Below the pieces are notes generated by a model. That model was not told the DNA's origin. It worked only from the letters and a program-made list of their open reading frames with translations, and did not search any database. A program made the position numbers and the translations under genes. Below are positions 1 through 5,388 of a stretch of DNA of 5,388 nucleotides, in pieces; within the stretch, counting starts at the first letter, position 1, and each line of letters begins with the position of its first letter. The DNA comes from a bacterium. Its GTDB lineage: Bacteria; Pseudomonadota; Gammaproteobacteria; Burkholderiales; Methylophilaceae. Location: NCBI GenBank assembly GCA_027310505.1, contig DAIDAS010000338.1, forward strand, positions 1 to 5,388, written 5' to 3'.

Positions 1-1040
1 GTCTGGGGGCCAAGAATGGTATGTACGGCATCCACTTCATCCGAAATCTGCTCGCCCATTACCAGCTTGCGGCCTACGCAACTGACGCAGATTGCTAGAC
101 CCTGTCCATGCTGCTTCCCTGCGTCGAGCAGGTTGTTCACCATCCCGGCTGCGCCTGCCGCACCTTCGACCAGGCGATCGTGATTGGTCTGGCATAGGCG
201 AATCGTTTCACCTTCCGGAACGTCCCCGAAGAAAGTCAGGCTGTTATTGGCCGGGTCGATGGCGGCCAGGGTACGCACGGTTTCGACTTCCTTGCCCTCG
301 CCGATGACGGCAACCGGGAACTTGAGGCCGGTGGCCGGCAATCCTTTGGCAAAGTGTTCGCCGATGTACATTTTGTACATCGGCAGAGCGGGCTTGCCAT
401 CCAGTTCATATATGACGTTCTTGACGGAGCGGGTAATCTTGCGCGGCGGCCCGTAAGGTTTCCAGCCACCCAGCGCGCCACTGGCTGTCAGCAGGTGGTT
501 GCCGTAAAGGCCGATTGCGATCACCAGGTTGTCCGAGATGACATCGTTGAACAACAGCATGGTCTTGGTGAATGTGGCATTGTCTCCGGCCATGCCGCCA
601 ACGATGGGAACGTCGCCCAGCACGCTCTGGAAACCCTTCAGCAGTTCAGAGCCGTTGACGTTCAGGCCGTCAGAGAAGGCCAGCACCGCCTTTAGACTGT
701 CGGACTTCAGTTGGCGTGCCAGCTGTTCGCCGGCTTCGTAAGAGCTTTGCATGCCGTTGACCTTGACATGCGTTGCGCGTTGCGCGGTTTTCTCCCAGAA
801 CACCGCAGTGATTTGCAGGGTGTCGTCATGTACGCTGTTGGCGCCGATTTCGCCGGTGGTGGTGCAGCCGACAATCTGGGCCGCTGGGTAGCGCGCCTTC
901 AGGAAGCCGGAAAGTTTGGGATCGTTGAACCGCTTGACAGAACCAAATACGAGAACGAGGCTGGCATTCGGGAGAGGGGATGCAGATGGCAGATCCTTGA
1001 GCACCATCTTCTCGGTAACGGATTCTTGTTTGATAAGCAT
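1..1040 (-). CDS. FIST-domain sensory protein, C-terminal end cut by window edge
   Basis: An open frame of 346 codons runs from an ATG at 1040 off the left edge with no stop. The translation has the hallmarks of FIST_N followed by FIST_C: LVLVFGS at residues 28-34, GCTTTGEIG at 58-66, FSDGLNVNGSELLKGF at 122-137, VPIVGGMAGD at 144-153 and GGWKPYGP at 191-198. FIST_C seems to start near YELDGKPAL (211-219) and contains SCVGRKLVMG at 320-329, close to where that domain usually ends. FIST domains are known as predicted small-ligand sensory modules of signal transduction proteins. No signal peptide or membrane segment is seen, so it is probably cytoplasmic. What follows residue 346 is unknown: it may end soon as a stand-alone sensor or carry an output domain. 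The start is uncertain. A GGGA lies 12 bases before the ATG at 1040, and Met12 preceded by GAGAAG is an alternative. It is divergent from pilG, so a link to pilus signalling is only an inference. Confidence 0.9.
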   Translation of the reverse strand, partial: MLIKQESVTEKMVLKDLPSASPLPNASLVLVFGSVKRFNDPKLSGFLKARYPAAQIVGCTTTGEIGANSVHDDTLQITAVFWEKTAQRATHVKVNGMQSSYEAGEQLARQLKSDSLKAVLAFSDGLNVNGSELLKGFQSVLGDVPIVGGMAGDNATFTKTMLLFNDVISDNLVIAIGLYGNHLLTASGALGGWKPYGPPRKITRSVKNVIYELDGKPALPMYKMYIGEHFAKGLPATGLKFPVAVIGEGKEVETVRTLAAIDPANNSLTFFGDVPEGETIRLCQTNHDRLVEGAAGAAGMVNNLLDAGKQHGQGLAICVSCVGRKLVMGEQISDEVDAVHTILGPQ

Positions 1041-1067
1041 AGTTTATAAAAATCCCAAACGTAAAAG

Positions 1068-1084
1068 CTCCCTGTTCGAGGGAG
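1068..1084 (-). promoter_or_regulatory. Short hairpin in the presumed leader of the FIST gene
   Basis: Six-base perfect arms (CTCCCT and AGGGAG) flank a 5-base loop. Read on the - strand, the stem is followed after one base by TTTT and lies 28-44 bases upstream of the FIST ATG. It resembles a weak intrinsic terminator or attenuator stem, but could equally be an operator dyad or chance. The stem is short and the T run is only four bases, so a function is not established. Confidence 0.25.
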
Positions 1085-1119
1085 GAAAATTCAGCAATCG
1101 GATTATTAAATCCCCTCGT

Positions 1120-1149
1120 ATTTAACCGCACTTGCCCGGCTGTTTGCAA
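1120..1149 (-). promoter_or_regulatory. Weak sigma70-like promoter candidate for the FIST gene
   Basis: On the - strand TTGCAA (1149-1144, 4 of 6 to the -35 consensus) is followed after 18 bases by TTAAAT (1125-1120, 4 of 6 to the -10 consensus). It would start transcription near 1113 and give a leader of about 70 bases containing the hairpin at 1068-1084. The match is modest and other AT-rich hexamers nearby (around 1105-1110) are also possible. Confidence 0.25.
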
Positions 1150-1188
1150 CTGAATTGCATTGTAGCCCCGGTATGAAGAAATCAAGTG

Positions 1189-1218
1189 TTGCGCACTCCT
1201 GAAATCTCTGGATAGAAT
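1189..1218 (+). promoter_or_regulatory. Candidate sigma70 promoter of the pil cluster
   Basis: TTGCGC (1189-1194) is followed after 18 bases by TAGAAT (1213-1218), which matches the -10 consensus at 5 of 6 positions. The -35 matches only its first three bases. The expected transcription start is around 1224-1226, leaving about 80 bases of leader before the chosen pilG start. It is the best promoter-like pair I see in the divergent region on this strand and lies where the cluster's promoter is expected. No activator site was recognised. Confidence 0.45.
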
Positions 1219-1294
1219 GGCGCAGGGTTGTTGCTGGCCCTGCAAGTAAAATACGCGCCGGTCGCCGCAAGAGTGCCCGGACTACAACATGACC

Positions 1295-1300
1295 AAGGGG
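1295..1300 (+). promoter_or_regulatory. Ribosome binding site deciding the pilG start
   Basis: AAGGGG ends 8 bases before the GTG at 1309, an ideal Shine-Dalgarno spacing. It directly abuts the other in-frame GTG at 1300, which would be too close to be served by it. This favours 1309 as the start codon. Confidence 0.55.
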
Positions 1301-1308
1301 TGAGTAAG

Positions 1309-1704
1309 GTGGGCGAGGCTGCTGATCTGACGGGAATCAAGGTGATGGTTATTGATGATAGCAACACCATCCGTCGCAGCGCCGAGATATTCCTCACCCA
1401 GGCAGGATGTCATGTCATCCTCGCCGAAGACGGTTTCGACGCCTTGTCGAAAATCGCTGACCATCAGCCCAGTGTCATTTTTGTCGATATCATGATGCCG
1501 CGTCTGGATGGCTATCAGACCTGCGCGCTCATCAAGAAAAACTCCCGTTTCGGGGCAACTCCCGTGATCATGCTCTCAAGCAAGGACGGCCTGTTTGACC
1601 GTGCCCGTGGACGCATGGTGGGCTCGGATCAGTATCTGACCAAGCCTTTTACGCAGGAAAGCCTGCTCGATGCGGTCAGAACCTACGCCCACAAACCAAA
1701 GTAG
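1309..1704 (+). CDS. pilG: PilG, twitching motility response regulator
   Basis: This is a single CheY-like receiver domain of 131 residues with no output domain. It is very similar to Pseudomonas PilG (about 135 residues) over long stretches such as KVMVIDDS, FVDIMMPRLDGYQTCALIK and SSKDGLFD. With the start at GTG 1309 the acidic pair is Asp16-Asp17, the phosphoacceptor is Asp60, the conserved hydroxyl is Ser90, the aromatic switch is Tyr109 and the lysine is Lys112 in YLTKPF, so all active-site residues are present. In the known pathway the ChpA/PilL kinase phosphorylates PilG, which promotes pilus extension at the cell pole. The frame stays open upstream to TTG at 1228, but that extension is not PilG-like and no ribosome binding site supports it; GTG 1300 is the nearest alternative. 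It is first in the cluster, 11 bases before pilH. Confidence 0.93.
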   Translation: MGEAADLTGIKVMVIDDSNTIRRSAEIFLTQAGCHVILAEDGFDALSKIADHQPSVIFVDIMMPRLDGYQTCALIKKNSRFGATPVIMLSSKDGLFDRARGRMVGSDQYLTKPFTQESLLDAVRTYAHKPK

Positions 1705-1715
1705 CGAATCAACAG

Positions 1716-2093
1716 ATGGCCATTAAAAAAATTCTAGTGGTAGACGACTCCGCGACTGACAGCTTTTATCTCAGCGATATCCTGAAAGGGGCGGGGTTCG
1801 AGGTATCCAATGTCGACAGTGGGGAGGCATGTCTGGAATACCTGACTCGCGAGAAGCCCGACATGATCCTCATGGACGTACTCATGCCCGGTATCAATGG
1901 ATTCCAGACGACGCGGGCGATTACGCATAATCCGGATACCGAACACATTCCTGTCATCGTGTGTACGGGCAAAGCGCAGTTGACCGACAGGGTGTGGGCG
2001 CTGCGCCAAGGCGCAAAAGACTGTGTTGCAAAGCCGGTTTCTCCTGAAGAATTGCTGGCGAAGATTCGTGCTCTGGATGAAGTGAATGGCTAG
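1716..2093 (+). CDS. pilH: PilH, twitching motility response regulator
   Basis: This is a 125-residue stand-alone receiver domain. Its phosphorylation site consists of Asp10-Asp11, phosphoacceptor Asp54 in LMDVLMPG, Thr84 in VIVCTGK, and Lys106 in VAKPV. Segments such as MPGINGFQTTRAI and DRVWALRQGAKD match PilH (compare MPGLNGFQATRQL and DKVWGKRQGARD as I recall Pseudomonas PilH) and distinguish it from PilG. PilH is known as the second regulator of the Pil-Chp system, linked to pilus retraction and to drawing phosphate away from the kinase. At the position of the receiver's usual aromatic switch, three residues before the conserved lysine, it has Cys103 rather than Tyr or Phe. The ATG has only a weak Shine-Dalgarno sequence and lies 11 bases after the pilG stop, which suggests co-transcription and perhaps coupled translation. 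Its end overlaps pilI by 8 bases. Confidence 0.93.
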   Translation: MAIKKILVVDDSATDSFYLSDILKGAGFEVSNVDSGEACLEYLTREKPDMILMDVLMPGINGFQTTRAITHNPDTEHIPVIVCTGKAQLTDRVWALRQGAKDCVAKPVSPEELLAKIRALDEVNG

Positions 2094-2604
2094 GCGACTG
2101 AATCTTCAGGAGTATCAGGAAAACATTCTGTCCAGGCTCAAGGCGCTGGAGCAGAGCCAGGGTGCAGTGACGACTTCGCGCCTGGGGGTGCAGATCGGGG
2201 ATGATGCGTGGCTGCTTTCCCTGACCGATGTGGGGGAGGTGCTGCCGGTGCCGGAAATTCACAAGGTGCCGCTGACACGTCCATGGTTCATGGGGATGAC
2301 CAATGTCCGCGGCAATCTCTATGCGGTGACTGATCTGTCAGCATTTTTTGGCGGTCGCCCGGCCCGGTTGGGGATGGAAAGCCGATTGCTGCTGGCCGGA
2401 GGGCGATTCGGCGTCAATGCGGCATTCGTTATCGACCGTTTATTCGGTCTGCGCAATATCTCGGATATGCAGTTGAAGGAGAGCGCCAGGAAAGATGCAC
2501 CCTGGCAGGTCAATATCTATAGCGATGCAAGTGCGCGAGAGTGGCGTGAGATGGAAATTTCCGCATTGCTTAACAACACGAGTTTCATGCAGGTGGCGGC
2601 ATGA
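2086..2604 (+). CDS. pilI: PilI, CheW-like coupling protein of the pilus chemosensory system
   Basis: The 172-residue product has a short helical N-terminal extension (about residues 1-30, starting RRLNLQEYQENILSRLKAL) followed by one CheW domain. The domain includes the typical WLLSLTDVGEVLPVPEI at 42-58 and NVRGNLYAVTDLS at 73-85. Its length fits PilI (about 178 residues in Pseudomonas). CheW-type proteins physically link the receptor array (PilJ) to the kinase (ChpA/PilL) at the inner face of the membrane. The ATG directly follows an in-frame TGA, so no longer start exists. It overlaps the last 8 bases of pilH, consistent with translational coupling, and its own Shine-Dalgarno sequence (GATGAAG) is weak. 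Confidence 0.93.
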   Translation: MARRLNLQEYQENILSRLKALEQSQGAVTTSRLGVQIGDDAWLLSLTDVGEVLPVPEIHKVPLTRPWFMGMTNVRGNLYAVTDLSAFFGGRPARLGMESRLLLAGGRFGVNAAFVIDRLFGLRNISDMQLKESARKDAPWQVNIYSDASAREWREMEISALLNNTSFMQVAA

Positions 2605-2651
2605 GTTGCCAGTTGAAAGGCTGGATGTCGGTTCAATCAGAATTGGCATAA
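2601..2651 (+). CDS. Possible 16-codon ORF coupled to the pilI stop
   Basis: An ATG at 2601 overlaps the pilI TGA in an ATGA arrangement and opens a frame of 16 residues (MSCQLKGWMSVQSELA) ending at TAA. A purine-rich AGGTGGCGG precedes it within the end of pilI. It matches no family I know and is too short to judge by composition. It may be a real coupled small peptide, a decayed gene start or chance. Confidence 0.15.
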   Translation: MSCQLKGWMSVQSELA

Positions 2652-2715
2652 ACCCGCTCGCGCAGCGATTCAATAGCACTAAGACAAAACAATATAGAAA
2701 CCGGGAGTAATTCAG
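2605..2715 (+). other. pilI-pilJ gap with pilJ ribosome binding site
   Basis: This 111-base spacer is long compared with the tight pilG-pilH-pilI packing. It contains the 16-codon ORF above, a weak CGCT/AGCG dyad at 2655-2667 and an AT-rich stretch with TATAGA at 2693-2698 that lacks a good -35 partner. GGGAG at 2703-2707, 8 bases before the ATG, is a strong ribosome binding site for pilJ and fixes its start. No terminator is visible, so read-through from pilI is expected. Confidence 0.6.
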
Positions 2716-4401
2716 ATGGCGTTAGATCTTGCAATGTTGAAAAGTCTTCCAGACGCTTTCATCTCAAAGTTGAAGGGGCTGAAATTTGGTACCGGCAAAT
2801 CTTCAGCTGACGCATTCGGAGGTCTGGGAAACCAGGGGCGATTGCCGACTTTCGTCATGATTTCTTTTGTGCTGCTGACCATTTCCGGGGTCATGGGCGT
2901 GCTGCAATTGCAGCGTGATGCCGCCTTCGCGCTTGCCGTGGGGGATGTGCAGGTGTTCGTGCAGCAGACTACGCGTGACGCACTACTTGCCGGTCAGGGA
3001 GATACTGCCGCGACGAGCCGCATCAAGGCGTCCGAGTCGCGGGTGAACCAAGGGCTGGCTTCGATGCAGGAAGCTTCCGGCGGATTCCTGTCCATGATGG
3101 GAGGCGTTCCTTCCGGGCAAATGGAAAAGTTGAATTCCGCGTGGGAACAGCTCCGTCAGCAGGCTGCCCCCATTGTCGCCAAGACCGATATGAGTGCTGC
3201 TGCCGGTGAAAGGCTTGCCAGGCTGGGCGATGAAATCCTGGCAATTTCCCACGATGTGGTTGAACAGCACGGTGTGGGCAGTCAGGCAACTGTCTGGTTC
3301 GGCATTGCGTTTGCCGCCGGCCTGCTGACACTGATCCTGATCGTGATGAACTCGAACCGCCAATCTGCCGAGGCCCGTGCGCGCGCTTCCGAAATCGAAG
3401 AAGCCAACCTGCGCAACCAGGAAGCCATTCTGCACTTGCTGGACGAAATGGGCGACCTGGCTGACGGTGACCTGACCGTAAACGCCGAAGTGACGGAGAG
3501 TATCACCGGTGCCATTGCCGACTCCATTAACTACACCATTGCCAGCCTGCGCGAACTGGTCGAGGAAATCAACCGGGCGACCGAGCAGGTGAATACCGCG
3601 ACTGCCCAGGCGCAGGGAACCTCCAACCAACTGTTGCAGGCGGCGCAAAAGCAATCAGTGCAGATTAAGGAAACGGGCGACGCCGTAGAGCAAATGGCCA
3701 GTTCCATCCTGGAAGTGTCCAGCAACGCCAGCCAGGCTGCCGACGTGGCGCAACGGTCTCTTGTGGCTGCAACCCAGGGATCGCAGGCCGTGCAGAACAC
3801 GATTACCGGTATGAATGACATTCGTACCCAGATCCAGGAGACTTCCAAGCGAATCAAGCGCCTGGGCGAAAGCTCCCAGGAGATCGGTGAAATCGTGGAA
3901 CTGATTTCCGATATTACTGAACAAACCAATATTCTGGCGTTGAACGCAGCAATTCAGGCAGCATCTGCCGGAGAGGCCGGTCGTGGTTTCACGGTCGTTG
4001 CAGAAGAAGTGCAGCGGCTGGCTGAGCGCTCTTCCGAAGCAACCAAGCAGATCAGCGTGATTGTGAAGACCATTCAGACGGACACCAATAATGCGGTGAC
4101 CGCCATGGAAAACAGTACGGCAGGCGTGGTCGAAGGGGCCAAGCTATCCGACGCCGCCGGCCAAGCGCTGCATGAAATCGAGTCTGTGACAAATAACCTG
4201 GCTCGCTTGATCGAGGCCATCTCGAAATCTACCGCTGCACAGACCGAAATGGCCGCCAAGGCGCAAAGCAACATGCAGGACATTCAGCAAATTACGACCC
4301 AGACGACTGAAGGTACCCGGTTGACATCACAGTCCGTCGGCCAGTTGACCGCGCTGGCTGAAGAATTGCGGGCCTCTGTGGCCGGCTTCAAGGTGAGCTG
4401 A
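2716..4401 (+). CDS. pilJ: PilJ, type IV pilus methyl-accepting chemoreceptor
   Basis: This 561-residue receptor has a cytoplasmic N-terminus of about 43 residues, a first membrane helix at about 43-65 (LPTFVMISFVLLTISGVMGV), a periplasmic region at about 66-190 and a second membrane helix at about 192-212. A HAMP-like segment follows at about 214-285 (EMGDLADGDLTVNAEVTESI), then a long coiled-coil signalling domain. The signalling tip at about 397-439 carries TEQTNILALNAAIQAASAGE and GRGFTVVAEEVQRLAERSS, the conserved kinase-contact hairpin in its PilJ form. The C-terminus (FKVS) has no methyltransferase-tethering pentapeptide. PilJ is known to sit in the inner membrane and relay pilus or surface signals through PilI to ChpA/PilL. 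Pseudomonas PilJ has about 680 residues with two PilJ sensor repeats. This protein is about 120 residues shorter, with room for roughly one repeat, and the sensor motif is degenerate. The start is supported by GGGAG 8 bases upstream. Confidence 0.95.
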   Translation: MALDLAMLKSLPDAFISKLKGLKFGTGKSSADAFGGLGNQGRLPTFVMISFVLLTISGVMGVLQLQRDAAFALAVGDVQVFVQQTTRDALLAGQGDTAATSRIKASESRVNQGLASMQEASGGFLSMMGGVPSGQMEKLNSAWEQLRQQAAPIVAKTDMSAAAGERLARLGDEILAISHDVVEQHGVGSQATVWFGIAFAAGLLTLILIVMNSNRQSAEARARASEIEEANLRNQEAILHLLDEMGDLADGDLTVNAEVTESITGAIADSINYTIASLRELVEEINRATEQVNTATAQAQGTSNQLLQAAQKQSVQIKETGDAVEQMASSILEVSSNASQAADVAQRSLVAATQGSQAVQNTITGMNDIRTQIQETSKRIKRLGESSQEIGEIVELISDITEQTNILALNAAIQAASAGEAGRGFTVVAEEVQRLAERSSEATKQISVIVKTIQTDTNNAVTAMENSTAGVVEGAKLSDAAGQALHEIESVTNNLARLIEAISKSTAAQTEMAAKAQSNMQDIQQITTQTTEGTRLTSQSVGQLTALAEELRASVAGFKVS

Positions 4402-4498
4402 TCGTCATGCCCGGAATGGAGCGTCTTCAGTGTATTTGTTAAGCATATTCGACTTGATGTCGCATTCATGAGCATCATGCAAAAGGGGAGTCATTGAC
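4402..4498 (+). other. pilJ-chpA gap with chpA ribosome binding site
   Basis: The 97-base spacer shows no terminator and no strong promoter pair. A small dyad CGAC/GTCG lies at 4450-4462. A 9-codon ORF (MSIMQKGSH, 4468-4497) ends one base before the chpA ATG in another frame. AGGGGAG at 4484-4490, 8 bases before the ATG at 4499, is a strong ribosome binding site and decides the chpA start. No pilK methyltransferase gene is present here. Confidence 0.6.
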
Positions 4499-5388
4499 AT
4501 GAGCCGGGATGATTTCGATCTTGGTCCGTTGACTTGGGTCAAGGGTGAAATTGACCAGGCGCTTGCCAGCGTACTGGATCTGGCGGTGAAATATCGGGAA
4601 CGCCCCGAGGATATATCGCCGATACGTTTCATGTTGACCCACCTGCACCAGGTCAATGGTGCCCTCGATATGGTCGGCCTTGAAGGCGCCAGGTATTTTT
4701 GCCAGGAACTGGAGGCGATGGCCGATGAGCTTGGCAAACAAGAGCTTCAGGCCAGCGAAGAAGTCATCGCTGTATTTTCCAATGGTGTCAGGACATTATC
4801 CGCCTATCTCGATGACTTGGTGAATGGCGCGCCTGATATTCCGCTGCATTTATTTCCGGCCCTTTCAGCACTGGAGAGCGTGCAGGGCAAGGAGCCACCT
4901 GATGAAAGCGCACTCTTTTTTCCGGACACCGATACTCGCGCTCCATCGGATATTCCATTTGTGGAAATGGACGATGCGACACTGCTTGGCTACCTTGCCC
5001 AGCAACGTCGGAGTTTTCAGCGCGCTTTATTGAACTGGCTGCGCGACGGGACATCCGAACCCATTGCGGAAATGCGTACGGTGGTGGATGCCGTTGCCCA
5101 GTCCCAGCGTCTGCCCATGAACAAGACCTTGTGGTGGGTGGCTGGCGCAACGCTGGATGCGATCGCACAAGGCGGTACAAAAGCCGGTTTGCAGGCTATT
5201 CGCATTTTCCGCCGTCTGGATCAGCAGTTGCGCTATCTGGTGGAAGGCACTTCACGGCCGACCAATTCCCTGATGCGTGATCTGCTTTTTCAAGTGGCCA
5301 GAAGCGAGCCCGTCAGTGAGCGTATCAAGCAGGTACGCGCCCGTTTCGAACTTGATGACCTGATGCCAAGAGCCGAACTGGCTACGGG
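4499..5388 (+). CDS. chpA: ChpA/PilL chemotaxis histidine kinase, N-terminal part only
   Basis: The first 296 residues are visible and the frame is open at the right edge. The N-terminus (LGPLTWVKGEIDQAL, 9-22) and LTHLHQVNGALDMVGLEGA (46-64) closely resemble the start of Pseudomonas ChpA. His50 lies where an HPt domain has its phosphorylatable histidine, but the usual following KG is NG. Further ChpA/FimL-like signatures are ALFFPDTD (138-145), LWWVAGATLDAIA (211-223) and IRIFRRLDQQLRYLVEG (234-250). In the family this FimL-like region is followed by several HPt domains, a dimerisation and ATPase core, a CheW-like domain and a C-terminal receiver; none is in the window. The protein receives PilJ signals through PilI and phosphorylates PilG and PilH. 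Predicted cytoplasmic, as no membrane helix is seen. pilL is the common alternative gene name. Confidence 0.92.
   Translation, partial: MSRDDFDLGPLTWVKGEIDQALASVLDLAVKYRERPEDISPIRFMLTHLHQVNGALDMVGLEGARYFCQELEAMADELGKQELQASEEVIAVFSNGVRTLSAYLDDLVNGAPDIPLHLFPALSALESVQGKEPPDESALFFPDTDTRAPSDIPFVEMDDATLLGYLAQQRRSFQRALLNWLRDGTSEPIAEMRTVVDAVAQSQRLPMNKTLWWVAGATLDAIAQGGTKAGLQAIRIFRRLDQQLRYLVEGTSRPTNSLMRDLLFQVARSEPVSERIKQVRARFELDDLMPRAELAT

Noticed and set aside
354..695. A 113-residue + strand ORF, and others at 92-307, 184-456, 529-741 and 711-1049
   Set aside because: All lie antisense to the FIST frame, which has clear domain motifs throughout; their translations look like no family and they have no good ribosome binding sites.
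1145..1159. An inverted repeat TGCAA/TTGCA in the divergent region as an operator
   Set aside because: Five-base arms with a five-base spacer are common by chance and match no operator I know; it also overlaps the weak FIST -35 candidate.
826..1245. A 139-residue - strand ORF spanning the intergenic region
   Set aside because: It overlaps the FIST gene in another frame and has no recognisable motif, while the FIST frame explains this stretch.
1228..1308. An upstream extension of PilG from TTG 1228, adding 27 residues
   Set aside because: PilG proteins have only a few residues before the KVMVIDDS strand, the start is a rare TTG, and the -10 candidate at 1213-1218 would leave almost no leader.
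2655..2667. A small hairpin CGCT/AGCG as a terminator after pilI
   Set aside because: It has only a four-base stem and no T run follows.
2669..2698. An internal promoter for pilJ (TTCAAT and TATAGA)
   Set aside because: The -35 matches only about 3 of 6 positions, so it cannot be told from AT-rich background.
2983..3654. A 223-residue - strand ORF opposite pilJ
   Set aside because: It is a composition shadow of pilJ; the + strand has strong receptor motifs and a proper ribosome binding site, and the antisense product shows no domain.
4788..5180. A 130-residue - strand ORF opposite chpA
   Set aside because: It is antisense to the ChpA frame, whose motifs span the region.

Overview
The window is a chromosomal segment from a Gram-negative bacterium, most likely a betaproteobacterium. 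This is an inference from the type IV pilus chemosensory (Pil-Chp) gene order, the protein sequences and the moderate-to-high GC content; the genus cannot be read from the sequence. Most of it is the front half of a Pil-Chp gene cluster on the + strand: pilG, pilH, pilI, pilJ and the first third or less of chpA (also called pilL), which runs off the right edge. On the left, a FIST-domain sensory protein is encoded on the - strand, divergent from pilG, and runs off the left edge.

Layout: 1-1040 (-) is a FIST_N plus FIST_C protein whose C-terminal end is missing. Bases 1041-1308 are the divergent intergenic region, with a sigma70-type promoter candidate for the pil genes, a weaker candidate for the FIST gene and a short hairpin in the FIST leader. 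Then come pilG (GTG start chosen at 1309), pilH after an 11-base gap, and pilI overlapping pilH by 8 bases. A 111-base gap holding a 16-codon ORF coupled to the pilI stop is followed by pilJ with a strong ribosome binding site. A 97-base gap leads to chpA, also with a strong ribosome binding site.

How the genes fit together, from the family's known biology: PilJ is the membrane chemoreceptor, PilI the CheW-type coupler and ChpA/PilL the large CheA-type histidine kinase. PilG and PilH are the two single-domain response regulators that act on pilus extension and retraction. No methyltransferase gene (pilK) lies between pilJ and chpA, where it sits in Pseudomonas aeruginosa.

I found no mobile element, CRISPR array, RNA gene or convincing terminator. 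I do not see an entirely new system. The points most worth a second look are the stand-alone-looking FIST sensor facing the pil genes, the short and divergent periplasmic sensor region of PilJ, the cysteine at the aromatic switch position of PilH, and two small ORFs in the gaps flanking pilJ.
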